Numbered from the stretch's first letter, positions 8,756-18,356 are shown. The stretch: DNA of 64,000 bases from Candidatus Rokuibacteriota bacterium (GCA_003221615.1 QHSQ01000144.1:1-64000), one strand, 5' to 3'. Numbers and translations: made by a program. The notes: generated by a model not told the origin, from the sequence alone.

Positions 8756-9531
8756 GGCTCGGTTCGCACCTCGACGCCTCGTCCACGCAGATACGCCTTG
8801 GCCTCGGCGATGGTGTGGGTTCCGAAGTGGAAGATCGAGGCGGCGAGCGCCGCGTCGGCGCAGCCGTCGACGAGACCCTCATAGAGATGCTCGAGCGAGC
8901 CGGCGCCGCCCGAGGCGATCACGGGGACCGAGACGCTCTGCGACACCGCGCGCGTGAGCTCGAGGTCGTAGCCGTCCTTGGTTCCGTCGCGGTCCATGCT
9001 CGTCAGGAGGATCTCACCGGCGCCGAGCGCGACGGCCTCGCGCGCCCAGTCGATCGCGTCGCGCCCGGCCGGGCGACGTCCGCCGTGGGTGGAGACGCCC
9101 CAGCGAGGCGGCTCGTCGGGCCGAGCAGGCTCGCGCCGGGCGTCGATCGCCACGACGATGCACTGGCTGCCGAAGCGCTCGACGGCTTCGCGGATCACCG
9201 CCGGGCGCTCGAGGGCGGCGGTGTTCAGCGAGATCTTGTCGGCTCCGGCGCGGAGCAAGCGCCGCACGTCGTCGACCGAGCGGATGCCGCCACCGACGGT
9301 CAGCGGCATGTAGATGCCTTCGGCCGTCCGGCGAACGACGTCGAGCATCGTGTCGCGCGCCTCGTGCGAGGCGGTGATGTCCAGGAACACGAGCTCGTCG
9401 GCCCCCTGCGCGTCGTAGGCGAGCGCCGCCTCGACCGGATCGCCGGCGTCGCGCAGATCGACGAACCGCACGCCTTTGACGACGCGGCCGTCCTTCACGT
9501 CGAGGCATGGGACGACGCGCTTGGCCAGCAC
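8752..9531 (-). CDS. hisF: Imidazole glycerol phosphate synthase, cyclase subunit HisF
   Basis: Cyclase half of the HisHF complex; it uses ammonia from HisH to make IGP and AICAR from PRFAR. The (beta/alpha)8 barrel of 259 residues shows the catalytic aspartates in [15 protein letters not shown] and VVAIDARRE, plus [22 protein letters not shown] choose the GTG at 9531 ([11 protein letters not shown]), two bases after the hisA stop; the track ORF runs far upstream through the hisA gene in another frame. A CTG six bases earlier is a less likely start. Confidence 0.95.
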   Translation of the reverse strand: MLAKRVVPCLDVKDGRVVKGVRFVDLRDAGDPVEAALAYDAQGADELVFLDITASHEARDTMLDVVRRTAEGIYMPLTVGGGIRSVDDVRRLLRAGADKISLNTAALERPAVIREAVERFGSQCIVVAIDARREPARPDEPPRWGVSTHGGRRPAGRDAIDWAREAVALGAGEILLTSMDRDGTKDGYDLELTRAVSQSVSVPVIASGGAGSLEHLYEGLVDGCADAALAASIFHFGTHTIAEAKAYLRGRGVEVRTEP

Positions 9532-9533
9532 GC

Positions 9534-10286
9534 TCAGCCTCGAGACGAGCCGGCCGGCCCGGTGCCCGCCGCCGCGACTTCCTTCGCCCGTGGCAAGTCG
9601 ATCGCTCCGGTGTAGAGCGCGCGGCCGACGACCGCTCCGACGACTCCGGCGATCGTCGCCAGCCGCCCCAGATCCTCGACGCGTCCGACACCGCCCGACG
9701 CGAGAATGGGCATGGCGACCTCGCGCGCGAGGGTGGCGGTGACCTCGACGTTGGGTCCGGTCTCCGTGCCGTCGCGACTCACGTCGGTGTAGAGCAGCGC
9801 CGCCGCCCCGGCGTCGCGCGCCCGCGCGCCGACCTGCGCGAGCGTCTCGTCCACGACCTCGGTCCAGCCCTTGACCGCCACGCGCTGCCCCTTGGCGTCG
9901 ACGGCGACGATGACCCGGCCGGCATGCCGCTGACAGACCTCGAGCAGAAACGCACGGTCGAGCGCCGCGCGGGTCCCGACCACGACCCACCGGGCGCCGG
10001 TCTCGAGCGCGGTTTCGACGGCGCGAAGATCACGTAGTCCGCCGCCGACCTCGACCGGTACCGGCGCCATGGCCGCGACGATCTTCGTGACGAGCGCGGT
10101 CTGCCGGGGCTCACCGGCGAACGCGCCGTCGAGATCGACCACGTGGACCCGCTCGGCGCCGAGCTCTTTCCACTGGTGCGCCACCGCGACCGGGTCCTCG
10201 GAGAACACGGTCTCGCGGTCGCTGCGGCCCTGGTGCAGGCGGACGCACCGCCCGCCGCGGAGGTCGATCGCCGGGATGACGATCAC
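9534..10286 (-). CDS. hisA: Phosphoribosylformimino-AICAR ribotide isomerase HisA
   Basis: Fourth step of histidine biosynthesis, an Amadori isomerase with a (beta/alpha)8 barrel. It shows the catalytic aspartates in [14 protein letters not shown] and [14 protein letters not shown], and phosphate-binding [10 protein letters not shown] and [13 protein letters not shown]. The start GTG at 10286 overlaps the hisH stop as GTGA and gives 250 residues, the usual length; the track start adds 17 residues of hisH overlap. It lies between hisH and hisF, as in classical his operons. Confidence 0.95.
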   Translation of the reverse strand: MIVIPAIDLRGGRCVRLHQGRSDRETVFSEDPVAVAHQWKELGAERVHVVDLDGAFAGEPRQTALVTKIVAAMAPVPVEVGGGLRDLRAVETALETGARWVVVGTRAALDRAFLLEVCQRHAGRVIVAVDAKGQRVAVKGWTEVVDETLAQVGARARDAGAAALLYTDVSRDGTETGPNVEVTATLAREVAMPILASGGVGRVEDLGRLATIAGVVGAVVGRALYTGAIDLPRAKEVAAAGTGPAGSSRG

Positions 10287-10900
10287 CGGCCGCTCTTCAC
10301 CACGGCGGCGAAGTTCTCGAGCATCCGGAGCCCCCACCGCTGGCTCTTCTCGGGATGGAACTGCGTCGCATAGGTCCGCCCGACCTCGATGGCCGCGGCG
10401 AACCTGACGCCGTATTCACACCAGGCCACGCGAAGATCCTGCTTCGACCGCGCGTCCGGATAATACGAGTGCACGAAATAGAAGTGGGTGCCCGAGGGAA
10501 TACCCTCGAAGAGCCTGAGCTCTCCCGCGTGCTCCACGCGATTCCATCCCATGTGCGGAATCTTGGGGCCGGCCGGCAGCCGCCGTACGGCGCCCGGCAC
10601 GACGTCGAGCCCGCGCCCTTCGCCGAACTCCTCACTCGTCGAGAACAGCAGCTGATAGCCGAGGCAGATGCCGAGAAACGGCCGGCTGCCGTCGAGCGCC
10701 CGGCGGAGCGCTGGGACGAGGCCCAGGCGATCGAGGTTCGACATCGCGTCGTGGAACGCGCCGTCGCCGGGCAGCACCACGGCCTCCGCGTCGTCGACGG
10801 TCCGAGGATCCTGGGTGATCGACGCCGGAATCCCCACTCGGCGGAACGCCTTTTCGACGGAGCCGAGGTTCCCGCGCCCGTAGTCGACGATGGCAATCAC
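10283..10900 (-). CDS. hisH: Imidazole glycerol phosphate synthase, glutaminase subunit HisH
   Basis: Class I glutamine amidotransferase that feeds ammonia to HisF. The 205-residue protein has the nucleophile elbow FLGICLGYQLLF with the catalytic cysteine near residue 80 and the His/Glu pair in TQFHPEKSQRWG. The N-terminus MIAIVDYGRGNLGSVEKAF is typical. The start codon is GTG, 40 bases after the hisB stop, the largest gap within the his operon. Confidence 0.96.
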   Translation of the reverse strand: MIAIVDYGRGNLGSVEKAFRRVGIPASITQDPRTVDDAEAVVLPGDGAFHDAMSNLDRLGLVPALRRALDGSRPFLGICLGYQLLFSTSEEFGEGRGLDVVPGAVRRLPAGPKIPHMGWNRVEHAGELRLFEGIPSGTHFYFVHSYYPDARSKQDLRVAWCEYGVRFAAAIEVGRTYATQFHPEKSQRWGLRMLENFAAVVKSGR

Positions 10901-10940
10901 AGGCTCGCCTCGCCTGCGGCTGCGGCTCGCACTGCGGCGA

Positions 10941-11546
10941 TCACATTGTGCCCTTCGTCGACGGCAAGATCCCGGTGATTCGGGGATTCAGACGCGTCGC
11001 GTCGGCCAGCGCCCGCCCGACGGCCTTGAACACGGCCTCGGTGACGTGGTGCAGATTGTGACCGTAGTGCATGGTCACGTGCAGCGTGATCTCGGCGTTG
11101 AACGCGAAGGCGCGGAAGAACTCCTGCAGCAGATCGAGGTCGAAGTTCGACACCCGGGCGCGCGCGACCGGCACGCTGAAAACCAGGAAGGGGCGCCCGG
11201 ACAGATCGACCGCTGAGGAGACCAGCGCCTCGTCCATCGGGATGTACGCGGTCCCGTAGCGGACGATCCCCCGCTTGTCGCCGAGCGCCTGACGGAGCGC
11301 CTGGCCCAGGACGATCCCCACGTCTTCCACGGTGTGGTGCTGGTCGACCTCGACGTCGCCCTGCGCGTCGACCGCGAGATCCATCAGTCCGTGCTTCGAC
11401 CACGCCTCCAGCATGTGGCTGAAGAACGGGATCGGCGTCTGCACCTTGGAGGCGCCGGTGCCGTCGAGGTTCAGCTGGAGTGCGATCTCGGTCTCCTTCG
11501 TCTTGCGCTCGACGCGCGCCTGTCGGCCCGTCGTGTCGGCACTCAT
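10941..11546 (-). CDS. hisB: Imidazoleglycerol-phosphate dehydratase
   Basis: Dehydrates IGP to imidazole-acetol phosphate. It is a monofunctional enzyme of 201 residues (no HAD phosphatase domain as in E. coli HisB). Both duplicated metal-binding signatures are present: DQHHTVEDVGI and HYGHNLHHVTEAVFKA. The start is the ATG at 11546, forming ATGA with the hisD stop; the long track ORF upstream of it is hisD read in the wrong frame. A separate histidinol-phosphatase and HisC aminotransferase would be needed and are not in the window. Confidence 0.96.
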   Translation of the reverse strand: MSADTTGRQARVERKTKETEIALQLNLDGTGASKVQTPIPFFSHMLEAWSKHGLMDLAVDAQGDVEVDQHHTVEDVGIVLGQALRQALGDKRGIVRYGTAYIPMDEALVSSAVDLSGRPFLVFSVPVARARVSNFDLDLLQEFFRAFAFNAEITLHVTMHYGHNLHHVTEAVFKAVGRALADATRLNPRITGILPSTKGTM

Positions 11547-12856
11547 GAGCTCTTTCCTCCGTCGGTGTCGAGTCGCAAGGCGGCCGCGTTCCCGTGCCCG
11601 TCCAGCCCCTCGATGCGCGTCAAGGTCTTCAGATGCGGCGCGGCGGCACGCAATCCGCTGTGCGAGTATTCGATGACGCTCGAGCGCTTGACGAAATCTT
11701 CCGTCGAGAGCGGCGACGCGAACCGCGCCGTGCCCGCCGTCGGGAGCACGTGATTGGGCCCGGCGACATAGTCGCCGACCACCTCGGGCGTGTGCCCGCC
11801 CAGAAAAACCGCGCCGGCGTGCCTCACGCGCGGCAGCAGCGCCGTGGGCGCGGCCACCAGCAGCTCCAGATGCTCGGGCGCCAGCAGGTTGGCGAGCGTG
11901 ATCGCGTCGTCGAGATTGCCCACGCGGATCAGCGCGCCGTTGGCCTGCAGCGACTGCACGGCGATCGCCCGGCGCGGCAACGTCTCGAGCTGTCGCGCGA
12001 GCGCACTCTCGACGCGCGGGATCAGCTCGTTGGCGTCGGTGACGAGGAGCGCGCGCGCCATCGGGTCGTGCTCGGCCTGGGCAAGCATGTCGCCGGCGAT
12101 CCAGTCCGGGTCCGCGGTCGCGTCCGCGACCACGACGACCTCGCTGGGCCCGGCCACCATGTCGATCCCGACCTCGCCGAACACCCGAGCCTTGGCGAGC
12201 GCGACGTAGATGTTGCCCGGGCCGACGATCTTGTCGACCTTGCGGATCAGCGACGTGCCATAGGCGAGCGCCGCGACCGCCTGCGCCCCGCCGATTCGGT
12301 ACCCCTCGGTGACACCGGCGATCCGCGCGGCGGCCAGCACCACGGGTTCGATCCGGCCGCCGGCCCCGGCGGGCGTGACGAGGACGATCTCCTTCACGCC
12401 GGCGACGCGAGCCGGGATGACCGTCATCAGTACCGTCGACGGATACGCCGCCCGCCCACCCGGAACGTACACCCCGACGCGGTCCAGCGCGCGGACCTCT
12501 TGACCCAGGATCGAGCCGTGCTCGTCGGTGATGCGCCACGACTTCGGCATCGCCGCCGCGTGGTAGCGCTCGATGCGCTCGGCGGCGTATTCCAGCGCGG
12601 CGCGGACGTCGGGGGCGACGGCGCGCCCGGCGGTCTCGAAGTCGACGGGCGCCAGCGCGAGGTCCCCGGGCCGCGCGGGGGTCCAGCCGTCGAGACGGGC
12701 CGTGTGCTCGCAGACCGCCGCGTCGCCCCGCGCGCGGACCGCCGCGAGGATCGCGTCGACCGTCCGGTGGATCTCGGGCGCGACCGTCTCGGGCGAGCGC
12801 TCCAGCGCCGCCACGACCGCGTCGATCCCGGCCCGCGCGTCGAACGTACGGATCAT
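11543..12856 (-). CDS. hisD: Histidinol dehydrogenase
   Basis: Zinc enzyme for the last two steps of histidine synthesis, oxidising L-histidinol to L-histidine with NAD. The 437-residue protein shows YVPGGRAAYPSTVLMTVIPA, GPGNIYVALAKARVFG, AEHDPMARALLVT, VGDYVAGPNHVLPT and EDFVKRSSVIEYS, the family's cofactor- and zinc-site segments. The ATG at 12856 forms an ATGA overlap with the hisG stop. The arrangement hisG-hisD-hisB follows prfA/prmC as in many bacteria. Confidence 0.97.
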   Translation of the reverse strand: MIRTFDARAGIDAVVAALERSPETVAPEIHRTVDAILAAVRARGDAAVCEHTARLDGWTPARPGDLALAPVDFETAGRAVAPDVRAALEYAAERIERYHAAAMPKSWRITDEHGSILGQEVRALDRVGVYVPGGRAAYPSTVLMTVIPARVAGVKEIVLVTPAGAGGRIEPVVLAAARIAGVTEGYRIGGAQAVAALAYGTSLIRKVDKIVGPGNIYVALAKARVFGEVGIDMVAGPSEVVVVADATADPDWIAGDMLAQAEHDPMARALLVTDANELIPRVESALARQLETLPRRAIAVQSLQANGALIRVGNLDDAITLANLLAPEHLELLVAAPTALLPRVRHAGAVFLGGHTPEVVGDYVAGPNHVLPTAGTARFASPLSTEDFVKRSSVIEYSHSGLRAAAPHLKTLTRIEGLDGHGNAAALRLDTDGGKSS

Positions 12857-13497
12857 GACCGGAGCACCTTCTTCATCTCGTCGACGAGCTCGTTGACCGC
12901 CGCGTGCTCGGTCTTCATCGACGCGCGGTTCACGATGAGGCGCGCGGTCGACCGGGTGATCTCGGCGACCTCGACCAGCCCGTTCGCGCGCAGGGTCTCG
13001 CCCGACTGGACCAGATCGACGATACGCTCGGCCAGCCCGACGAGCGGGGCGAGCTCGACCGAGCCATCGAGACGGACGAGCTCCACCTGAATACCGCGGT
13101 CGGTGAAGTACTGCTCGGCCAGTCGCGGATACTTCGTCGCGACGCGCACCCAGGACCACTTCGCCGGATCGTCGCGCTCCTGGAGTTCGCGCGGCTCGGC
13201 CACCACCAGTCGGCAGAACCCGAACCCGAGATCGAGCGGCTCGTAGACGTCCGGCTCCTGCTCGAGCAGGATGTCCTTGCCGACGATGCCGACGTCGGCC
13301 GCGCCGTACAGCACGTAGGCCGGGATGTCGACCGGCTTCAGGAAGAGCATGCGCAGCCCGCTGCGGTCGTCGGTGAAGATCAGCCGTCGCGAGCCCTGGT
13401 CGATTCCCTCCACGCCGAGCTCGCGCAGGAGCTCGAGCGCACCGTCGAGCAGGCGTCCTTTCGGGAGCGCGAGCGTGAGCCGCTCTTTCGCGTGCAT
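12853..13497 (-). CDS. hisG: ATP phosphoribosyltransferase, short form HisG
   Basis: First and usually feedback-controlled step of histidine biosynthesis (ATP plus PRPP). The 214-residue protein has LTLALPKGRLLDGAL, YGAADVGIVGKDIL and the PRPP-binding VRLDGSVELAPLVGLAERIVDLV. It lacks the roughly 80-residue C-terminal regulatory domain of long HisG and so belongs to the short form, which in known cases needs the HisRS-like partner HisZ for activity and histidine sensing. No hisZ lies in the window. Start ATG at 13497, overlapping the prmC TGA by one base. Confidence 0.96.
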   Translation of the reverse strand: MHAKERLTLALPKGRLLDGALELLRELGVEGIDQGSRRLIFTDDRSGLRMLFLKPVDIPAYVLYGAADVGIVGKDILLEQEPDVYEPLDLGFGFCRLVVAEPRELQERDDPAKWSWVRVATKYPRLAEQYFTDRGIQVELVRLDGSVELAPLVGLAERIVDLVQSGETLRANGLVEVAEITRSTARLIVNRASMKTEHAAVNELVDEMKKVLRS

Positions 13498-14357
13498 CAG
13501 GCTCTCCCGGCGACGAACCGATCGATACCGACGAGGTCGGCGCGCACGGCCACCCGGTCCCAGCCGGCCGCCCGCAGGAGCGCCGCGGCGGCCTCCGTCT
13601 GGTCTCCGCCGGCGGTCTCGACCGCGAGCGCGCCCGACGGACGCAAGTACCGCCGCGCGGTGGTCGCGATCCTCCGGATCAGCGCGAGCCCGTCGGCCCC
13701 GCCGTCCAGGGCGAGCCTCGGCTCGTGGATTCGCACCTCCGGCGGAAGCTCCGGCACGAGCGCGCTCGGCAAATACGGCGGGTTGCTCACGATCAGATCG
13801 GCGCCGAGATCGCGAATGCCGTCGAGCAGATCGGCCGCGACGACCCCGACTCGCGAGGCCAGGCCGAGGGCCCGCGTGTTGTCGCGAGCGACCGCCGCGG
13901 CGGCGGGCGAGACGTCGACCGCGATCACGTCGAGATCGGGCCGTTCGGAGGCCAGTGCGCACGCGATACATCCCGACCCGGTGCCGAGGTCGATCGCCAG
14001 GAGCCGCCGAGCGCCGGGCGGCGGCAGAAGCGCCAGCGCCCACTCGACGAGTGTCTCGGTCTCCGGCCTGGGCACGAGCACCGCATCGGTCAGACGGACA
14101 CGCACGCCGCGGAACTCCTCCCAGCCCAGGATGCGCTGGAGCGGCTCGCGCCGTGCCCGCCGGCTCACGGCGTGGGCGTAACGCTCCGCGATCGGCGCGG
14201 GAACCGTTTCGGCGAGATCCATCCGGACGGAGACGCGGCCGACCCCGAGCAGGCCGGCCAGGAGCCACTCGGCGTCGACCCTGGCGCTCGAGAGCCCCGC
14301 GGCCTCCAGCACCGTCGTGGCGGCGTCGAGCTCGGCGGCGAACGTCGCGGCGGTCAT
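13497..14357 (-). CDS. prmC: Release factor glutamine methyltransferase PrmC
   Basis: Methylates the glutamine of the GGQ motif in release factors RF1/RF2. The 286-residue protein has an N-terminal helical domain with ILGWEEFRGVRV, the SAM-binding loop AIDLGTGSGCIACALA near residue 118, and the catalytic VSNPPYLP motif near 185. The start ATG at 14357 overlaps the prfA TGA stop by one base (TGATG), so the enzyme is coupled to its own substrate gene. The longer track ORF is prfA in another frame. Confidence 0.95.
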   Translation of the reverse strand: MTAATFAAELDAATTVLEAAGLSSARVDAEWLLAGLLGVGRVSVRMDLAETVPAPIAERYAHAVSRRARREPLQRILGWEEFRGVRVRLTDAVLVPRPETETLVEWALALLPPPGARRLLAIDLGTGSGCIACALASERPDLDVIAVDVSPAAAAVARDNTRALGLASRVGVVAADLLDGIRDLGADLIVSNPPYLPSALVPELPPEVRIHEPRLALDGGADGLALIRRIATTARRYLRPSGALAVETAGGDQTEAAAALLRAAGWDRVAVRADLVGIDRFVAGRA

Positions 14358-15430
14358 CAGCTCTCCACTCGCTGGAGCCGCTCGGCTTCTTCGGCGGCGA
14401 CGAGGGCGTCGACCAGCTCGTCGAGGTCGCCCTCGAGCACGGTCGGCAGCCGATGGAGCGTGAGCCCGATGCGGTGATCGGTGACGCGCGTCTGCGGGAA
14501 GTTGTAGGTGCGGATCCGCTCGCTGCGCTCGCCGGTGCCGACCTGGCTCTTGCGATCCGCCGCGATCGCCGCCTGCCGCTCTTCCTGCGCGCGCTCGAGG
14601 AGCCGGGCCTTGAGGACGCGCATCGCCTTCGCCCGGTTCTTGATCTGCGAGCGCTCGTCCTGGCACGTCACGACGAGACCCGTCGGCAGGTGCGTGATCC
14701 GCACCGCGGAGTCGGTCGTGTTGACCCCCTGCCCGCCCGGGCCGGACGATCGGTACACATCGACCCTGAGATCCTTTTCCTCGACCTTGACGTCGACGTC
14801 CTCGGCTTCCGGAAGGACCGCGACGGTGACGGTCGAGGTGTGGATCCGGCCGCTCGACTCGGTGACGGGCACGCGCTGCACGCGGTGCACGCCGCGCTCG
14901 AACTTCAGCCGGCTCCAGGCACCTTTGCCGTGGATGAACAGGATCACGTCCTTGAATCCACCGACGCCGGTGGGGCTGGCGTCCATCGTCTCGACCCGCC
15001 ACCGCTGGCGTTCCGCGTATTTCGTGTACATCCGGGCGAGATCGGCGGCGAAGAGCGCCGCCTCGTCGCCGCCGGCGCCGGCGCGGATCTCGACGAAGAC
15101 GTTCTTGTCGTCGTTGGGATCGCGTGGCAGGAGGAGCCGCTTCAGCTCCTCCTCGAGCGCGGTTTGCTTGGCGGTGAGATCGTCGATCTCCGCCTGCGCG
15201 AGCTCGGCCAGCTCGCGGTCGCCGCCCTCGGCGAGGATGTGACGCGCCTCGCCGATGCGCCGCAGGATGTCGCGGTAGGTGGTGAAGCGCTCGACGATCT
15301 CGACGGTCTCGGCGTGCTCCTTCCGGAGCCGGGCGTACTCGGTGGGCTGGCTGAAGATGGCGGGATCGGACAGCGCCCGCGCGATCTCGTTGGATCGCTC
15401 TTCGATCTGGCGGAGCTTGTCAAACAGCAT
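14357..15430 (-). CDS. prfA: Peptide chain release factor 1
   Basis: Terminates translation at UAA and UAG. The 357-residue protein shows the codon-recognition region around [14 protein letters not shown] (the P-x-T type motif, here PVT) and the peptidyl-hydrolase motif [18 protein letters not shown] near residue 227. The length matches RF1 rather than frameshifted RF2. It heads the prfA-prmC-his run; the rpmE terminator lies just upstream, so this operon probably needs its own promoter or read-through. Confidence 0.97.
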   Translation of the reverse strand: MLFDKLRQIEERSNEIARALSDPAIFSQPTEYARLRKEHAETVEIVERFTTYRDILRRIGEARHILAEGGDRELAELAQAEIDDLTAKQTALEEELKRLLLPRDPNDDKNVFVEIRAGAGGDEAALFAADLARMYTKYAERQRWRVETMDASPTGVGGFKDVILFIHGKGAWSRLKFERGVHRVQRVPVTESSGRIHTSTVTVAVLPEAEDVDVKVEEKDLRVDVYRSSGPGGQGVNTTDSAVRITHLPTGLVVTCQDERSQIKNRAKAMRVLKARLLERAQEERQAAIAADRKSQVGTGERSERIRTYNFPQTRVTDHRIGLTLHRLPTVLEGDLDELVDALVAAEEAERLQRVES

Positions 15431-15471
15431 CGTGGCTCAACGCGCCCGTTCGCGGACGCCGTTCGATGGGC

Positions 15472-15508
15472 AAAGAAAAGGCCGGCAGGAACTCGATCCC
15501 ACCGGCCT
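15472..15508 (-). terminator. Rho-independent terminator after rpmE
   Basis: On the minus strand, 11 bases after the rpmE stop, AGGCCGG pairs with CCGGCCT around an inner GGGA/TTCC stem and a TCGAG loop, followed by TTTCTTT. This is a strong stem plus U-tract, the clearest intrinsic terminator in the window. It should separate rpmE from prfA. Confidence 0.75.
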
Positions 15509-15519
15509 CGGAGCGCGTG

Positions 15520-15735
15520 TTACGAAGTCGCCAGCGGCTGGCGCTTGTACTTCTTCTGGAATCGCTCGACCCGACCTGCGGTGTCCATGAGCTTGTGCTT
15601 TCCGGTGTAGAACGGATGGCACTTCGAGCACACTTCCACGCGGATGTCGGGTCTGGTGGAACGGGTATGAACCACCTCGCCGCACGCGCAGGTGATGGTC
15701 GTGTCCACATAGTCCGGATGAATACCCACCTTCAT
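15520..15735 (-). CDS. rpmE: 50S ribosomal protein L31, zinc-binding type
   Basis: Large-subunit ribosomal protein of 71 residues. It starts [19 protein letters not shown] and contains the zinc cysteines CAC near residue 16 and CSKC near residue 37, followed by [24 protein letters not shown]. This is the C+ type, in contrast to the cysteine-free paralogue induced by zinc starvation in some bacteria. The start ATG at 15735 follows a GAGGGGGTGGC ribosome site. It is flanked by an upstream promoter-like sequence and a downstream intrinsic terminator. Confidence 0.95.
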   Translation of the reverse strand: MKVGIHPDYVDTTITCACGEVVHTRSTRPDIRVEVCSKCHPFYTGKHKLMDTAGRVERFQKKYKRQPLATS

Positions 15736-15760
15736 TGCTGCCACCCCCTCAGGGCTACAA

Positions 15761-15789
15761 AGGATACCAGCCCCGGCCGGAACACGCAA
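15761..15789 (-). promoter_or_regulatory. Putative sigma-70-type promoter of rpmE
   Basis: On the minus strand TTGCGT and TATCCT are separated by 17 bases, about 25 bases before the rpmE start codon. Spacing is ideal, and the -10 keeps the TAT...T positions. It lies between rho and rpmE, so rpmE could be expressed apart from rho. Prediction from pattern only. Confidence 0.4.
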
Positions 15790-15811
15790 AACCCAGGAGT
15801 ATCGGCCTCGC

Positions 15812-17137
15812 CTACCCCATCGAGTGCATCGAGGCCAGGAACTCCTTGTTGGTCTTGGTGAGCTTGAGCTTGTCCAGCAGGAGCTCCATGCCCTCGACGG
15901 GGTTGAGCTGAGAGAGCGCCTTGCGAAGGAGCCAGACTTTCTGGAGCTCGTCCTTCTCGAGGAGCAGCTCTTCCTTCCGGGTGCCCGACTGCTCGATGTT
16001 GATGGTCGGGAAGATCCGCTTGTCCATCAGCCGGCGGTCGAGGTGGACCTCCATGTTGCCGGTCCCCTTGAACTCCTCGAAGATGACGTCGTCCATCCGG
16101 CTGCCGGTGTCGACGATGGCCGTCGCCATGATCGTGAGCGAGCCGCCTTCCTCGATGTTGCGCGCGGTCGCGAAGAACCGGCGCGGCCGCTGGAGCGCGT
16201 TGGCGTCGAGACCACCCGACAGGACCTTGCCCGAGGACGGGATGACGGCGTTGTGAGCGCGCGCGAAGCGGGTGAGCGAGTCGAGCAAGATCACGACGTC
16301 CCGCTTGTGCTCGACCAGCCGCTTGGCCTTCTCGATCACCATGTCGGCGACCTGGATGTGGCGCTGCGGCGGCTCGTCGAACGTGGACGAGATCACCTCG
16401 CCCTTGACCGACCGCTGCATGTCGGTGACTTCCTCGGGCCGCTCGTCGATCAGCAGCACGATCAGGTAGACTTCGGGATGGTTCGTCGCGATCGCGTGGG
16501 CGATCGACTGGAGCATCATCGTCTTACCGGTCCGCGGGGCGGCCACGATCATCCCGCGCTGGCCCTTGCCGATCGGACACAAGAGATCCATCACCCGGGT
16601 CGTCAAGTTCTCGGAGTCGTGCTCGAGACGCAGCCGCTCCATCGGGTAGAGCGGCGTGAGGTTGTCGAAGAAGATCTTCTCGCGCGCCTGCTCGGGCGTC
16701 TCGAAGTTGATCGCCTCGACCTTCAGCAGCGCGAAGTACCGTTCGGTGTCCTTGGGCGGGCGCACCTGACCGGAGATCGTGTCACCCGTTCGAAGGTCGA
16801 AGCGCCGGATCTGGGACGGAGAGACATAGATGTCGTCCGGTCCCGGGAGATAGTTGTAATCCGGGGCTCTCAAGAACCCGAACCCATCGGGAAGGACCTC
16901 GAGAACGCCCTCGGCGAAGATCAGACCGTCCTTCTCCGCCTGCGACTGGAGGATTTTGAAAATGAGCTCCTGCTTGCGCAGGCCGCCCATGTTCTGGACG
17001 TTCAGGTCGCGCGCGATGACGTTGAGATCCGAGATGCTCTTTTCTTTCAGCTCGGAAAGATTCATCCCGTTCACTTCGGGGTTCTGCGGCGGACTTCCTT
17101 GGCCTTGACCTTGACTTCTTTCTCGGCGGGCGCTCAT
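15812..17137 (-). CDS. rho: Transcription termination factor Rho
   Basis: Hexameric RNA helicase that ends transcription. It has the Rho N-terminal domain ([21 protein letters not shown]), the RNA-binding cold-shock domain ([37 protein letters not shown]), Walker [11 protein letters not shown], Walker [17 protein letters not shown], and the Q-loop [18 protein letters not shown]. Two starts are possible: the ATG at 17065 (MNLSELKEK, 417 residues, usual length) or the ATG at 17137, which has a good GGAG site seven bases upstream and adds 24 polar, Gln/Pro-rich residues. I give the longer form on the ribosome-site evidence. Confidence 0.95.
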   Translation of the reverse strand: MSARRERSQGQGQGSPPQNPEVNGMNLSELKEKSISDLNVIARDLNVQNMGGLRKQELIFKILQSQAEKDGLIFAEGVLEVLPDGFGFLRAPDYNYLPGPDDIYVSPSQIRRFDLRTGDTISGQVRPPKDTERYFALLKVEAINFETPEQAREKIFFDNLTPLYPMERLRLEHDSENLTTRVMDLLCPIGKGQRGMIVAAPRTGKTMMLQSIAHAIATNHPEVYLIVLLIDERPEEVTDMQRSVKGEVISSTFDEPPQRHIQVADMVIEKAKRLVEHKRDVVILLDSLTRFARAHNAVIPSSGKVLSGGLDANALQRPRRFFATARNIEEGGSLTIMATAIVDTGSRMDDVIFEEFKGTGNMEVHLDRRLMDKRIFPTINIEQSGTRKEELLLEKDELQKVWLLRKALSQLNPVEGMELLLDKLKLTKTNKEFLASMHSMG

Positions 17138-17235
17138 CAAAGGGCTCCGGACGCGGCGGCTTGGCGCCGCATGCAAGTGAGTAGGTTAGCCTGTTTCCCT
17201 AGGTTTTCTGCGGGGTTGGAAAGCTAACGCCGTGA

Positions 17236-17267
17236 ATTATCCTGCCATTTTGCGGCGGCAATGTCAA
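17236..17267 (-). promoter_or_regulatory. Possible promoter upstream of rho
   Basis: Minus strand TTGACA and GATAAT, 20 bases apart, lie about 100 bases before the rho start. Both hexamers are good but the spacer is longer than the usual 16-18 bases, so this is weak. The leader between it and the gene (AT-richer than its surroundings) is a plausible site for the autoregulation known for rho in other bacteria. Confidence 0.3.
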
Positions 17268-17273
17268 TGCTTT

Positions 17274-18356
17274 TCAGAGCTGGCCATCCAGGCGCACGTC
17301 GATGACGGCGCGCTGCTTGATCTCCTTGAGCCATGCGTCGAGCCGCGTGTCGAACTTCTCGCGGAAGAGGATCTCGCGGATCTGCGCCTTCACGCGGCCG
17401 AGCCCCTCGCCCTCGAGCGTCTCCTTGGACTCGAGTCGGAAGACGTGATAGCCGAGCGCGGAGCGATACGGAACCGAGATCTGCCCGGGGGACAGGCTGA
17501 GGATCTGCGTCTCGATGTCTTGCGCGAGCTCACCGCGCTTGAGCGTTCCGAGATCTCCGCCGTCCCTCGCGCTGGCGTCGCGCGAGTACTGCTTGGCCAG
17601 CTCGGCGAAATTCCCACCCTGCTGCAGCTCGGTCCGGAGCAGATCGGCCCGGATGCGTGCGTTCTCCCAGGCCGCGTCCTCCGGCCCCGTCTCGGGCACG
17701 ATCAGGATATGGGCCGCGTGATAGGAGAGACCGGTCTCGAGCTTCGCGCGGTTGGCCTCGAGGTACTGGGAGACTTCCTCCTCCGTCACCGAGATGCGCA
17801 GCCGCACCTTGCGGCTCACGATCCGGCCTCGGCGCAATTCGTCGGCCACTCGCTTGCGGACCGCCGCCATCGGGATGCCCTGCGCCTTCAGGGCCGCCTC
17901 GAACTCCTCGCGGTTCTTCAAGTTCATCTTCTTGATGCGATCGGCGAGCTCCTCGTCGATTTCCGTCTCTTCGATGACGATCTTTTCCCGCTCGGCCTCC
18001 TGCACCTGGAGCCGGCTGTCGATCATCCGCGTGAGGAACTGCTGGATGAGCTGGTCGGAGTTCTCGTTGGCCCGATCCCGGTTCTCGTACCGGTAGACCG
18101 CGATCGCTTCCTGAAGCTCGGAGAGCGTGATCGCGTCGTTGTTGACGATGGCCAGCACGCGGTCGGTCACCCGGTCGTCCGGGGTCGGCGTGTTGCTCAC
18201 GGTGTTGAGCCTGACCGGCACGGCCGACGTCGCCGGGGCCGCCTTCGGCGGCTCGTCCTTCGTCGGCTTCTCGCCGATGAGCGGCATCCATTGAGGCACC
18301 GAACAGCCGGCGAGGGCCAGCATCAGGAGGGCCGGGCGGGCGAGTCGCCCGATCAC
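17274..18356 (-). CDS. SurA/PpiC-type peptidylprolyl isomerase lipoprotein
   Basis: Periplasmic chaperone/foldase for outer-membrane and secreted proteins. The signal sequence ends in a lipobox LALAGCS (cysteine at about residue 18). A SurA-like N-terminal chaperone domain follows (RVLAIVNNDAITLSELQEAI onwards), then one parvulin domain from AAHILIVPETG to ALGYHVFRLESKE. E. coli SurA has two parvulin domains; this has one. Start GTG at 18356 overlaps the mfd stop (GTGA) and gives 360 residues; the track start lies inside mfd. It stands between mfd and rho, a position typical for surA-like genes in several phyla. Confidence 0.87.
   Translation of the reverse strand: MIGRLARPALLMLALAGCSVPQWMPLIGEKPTKDEPPKAAPATSAVPVRLNTVSNTPTPDDRVTDRVLAIVNNDAITLSELQEAIAVYRYENRDRANENSDQLIQQFLTRMIDSRLQVQEAEREKIVIEETEIDEELADRIKKMNLKNREEFEAALKAQGIPMAAVRKRVADELRRGRIVSRKVRLRISVTEEEVSQYLEANRAKLETGLSYHAAHILIVPETGPEDAAWENARIRADLLRTELQQGGNFAELAKQYSRDASARDGGDLGTLKRGELAQDIETQILSLSPGQISVPYRSALGYHVFRLESKETLEGEGLGRVKAQIREILFREKFDTRLDAWLKEIKQRAVIDVRLDGQL

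Noticed and set aside
13325-15610. Plus-strand ORF of 761 residues opposite prfA, prmC and hisG
   Set aside because: Antisense shadow; low-complexity Arg/Pro/Ser composition.
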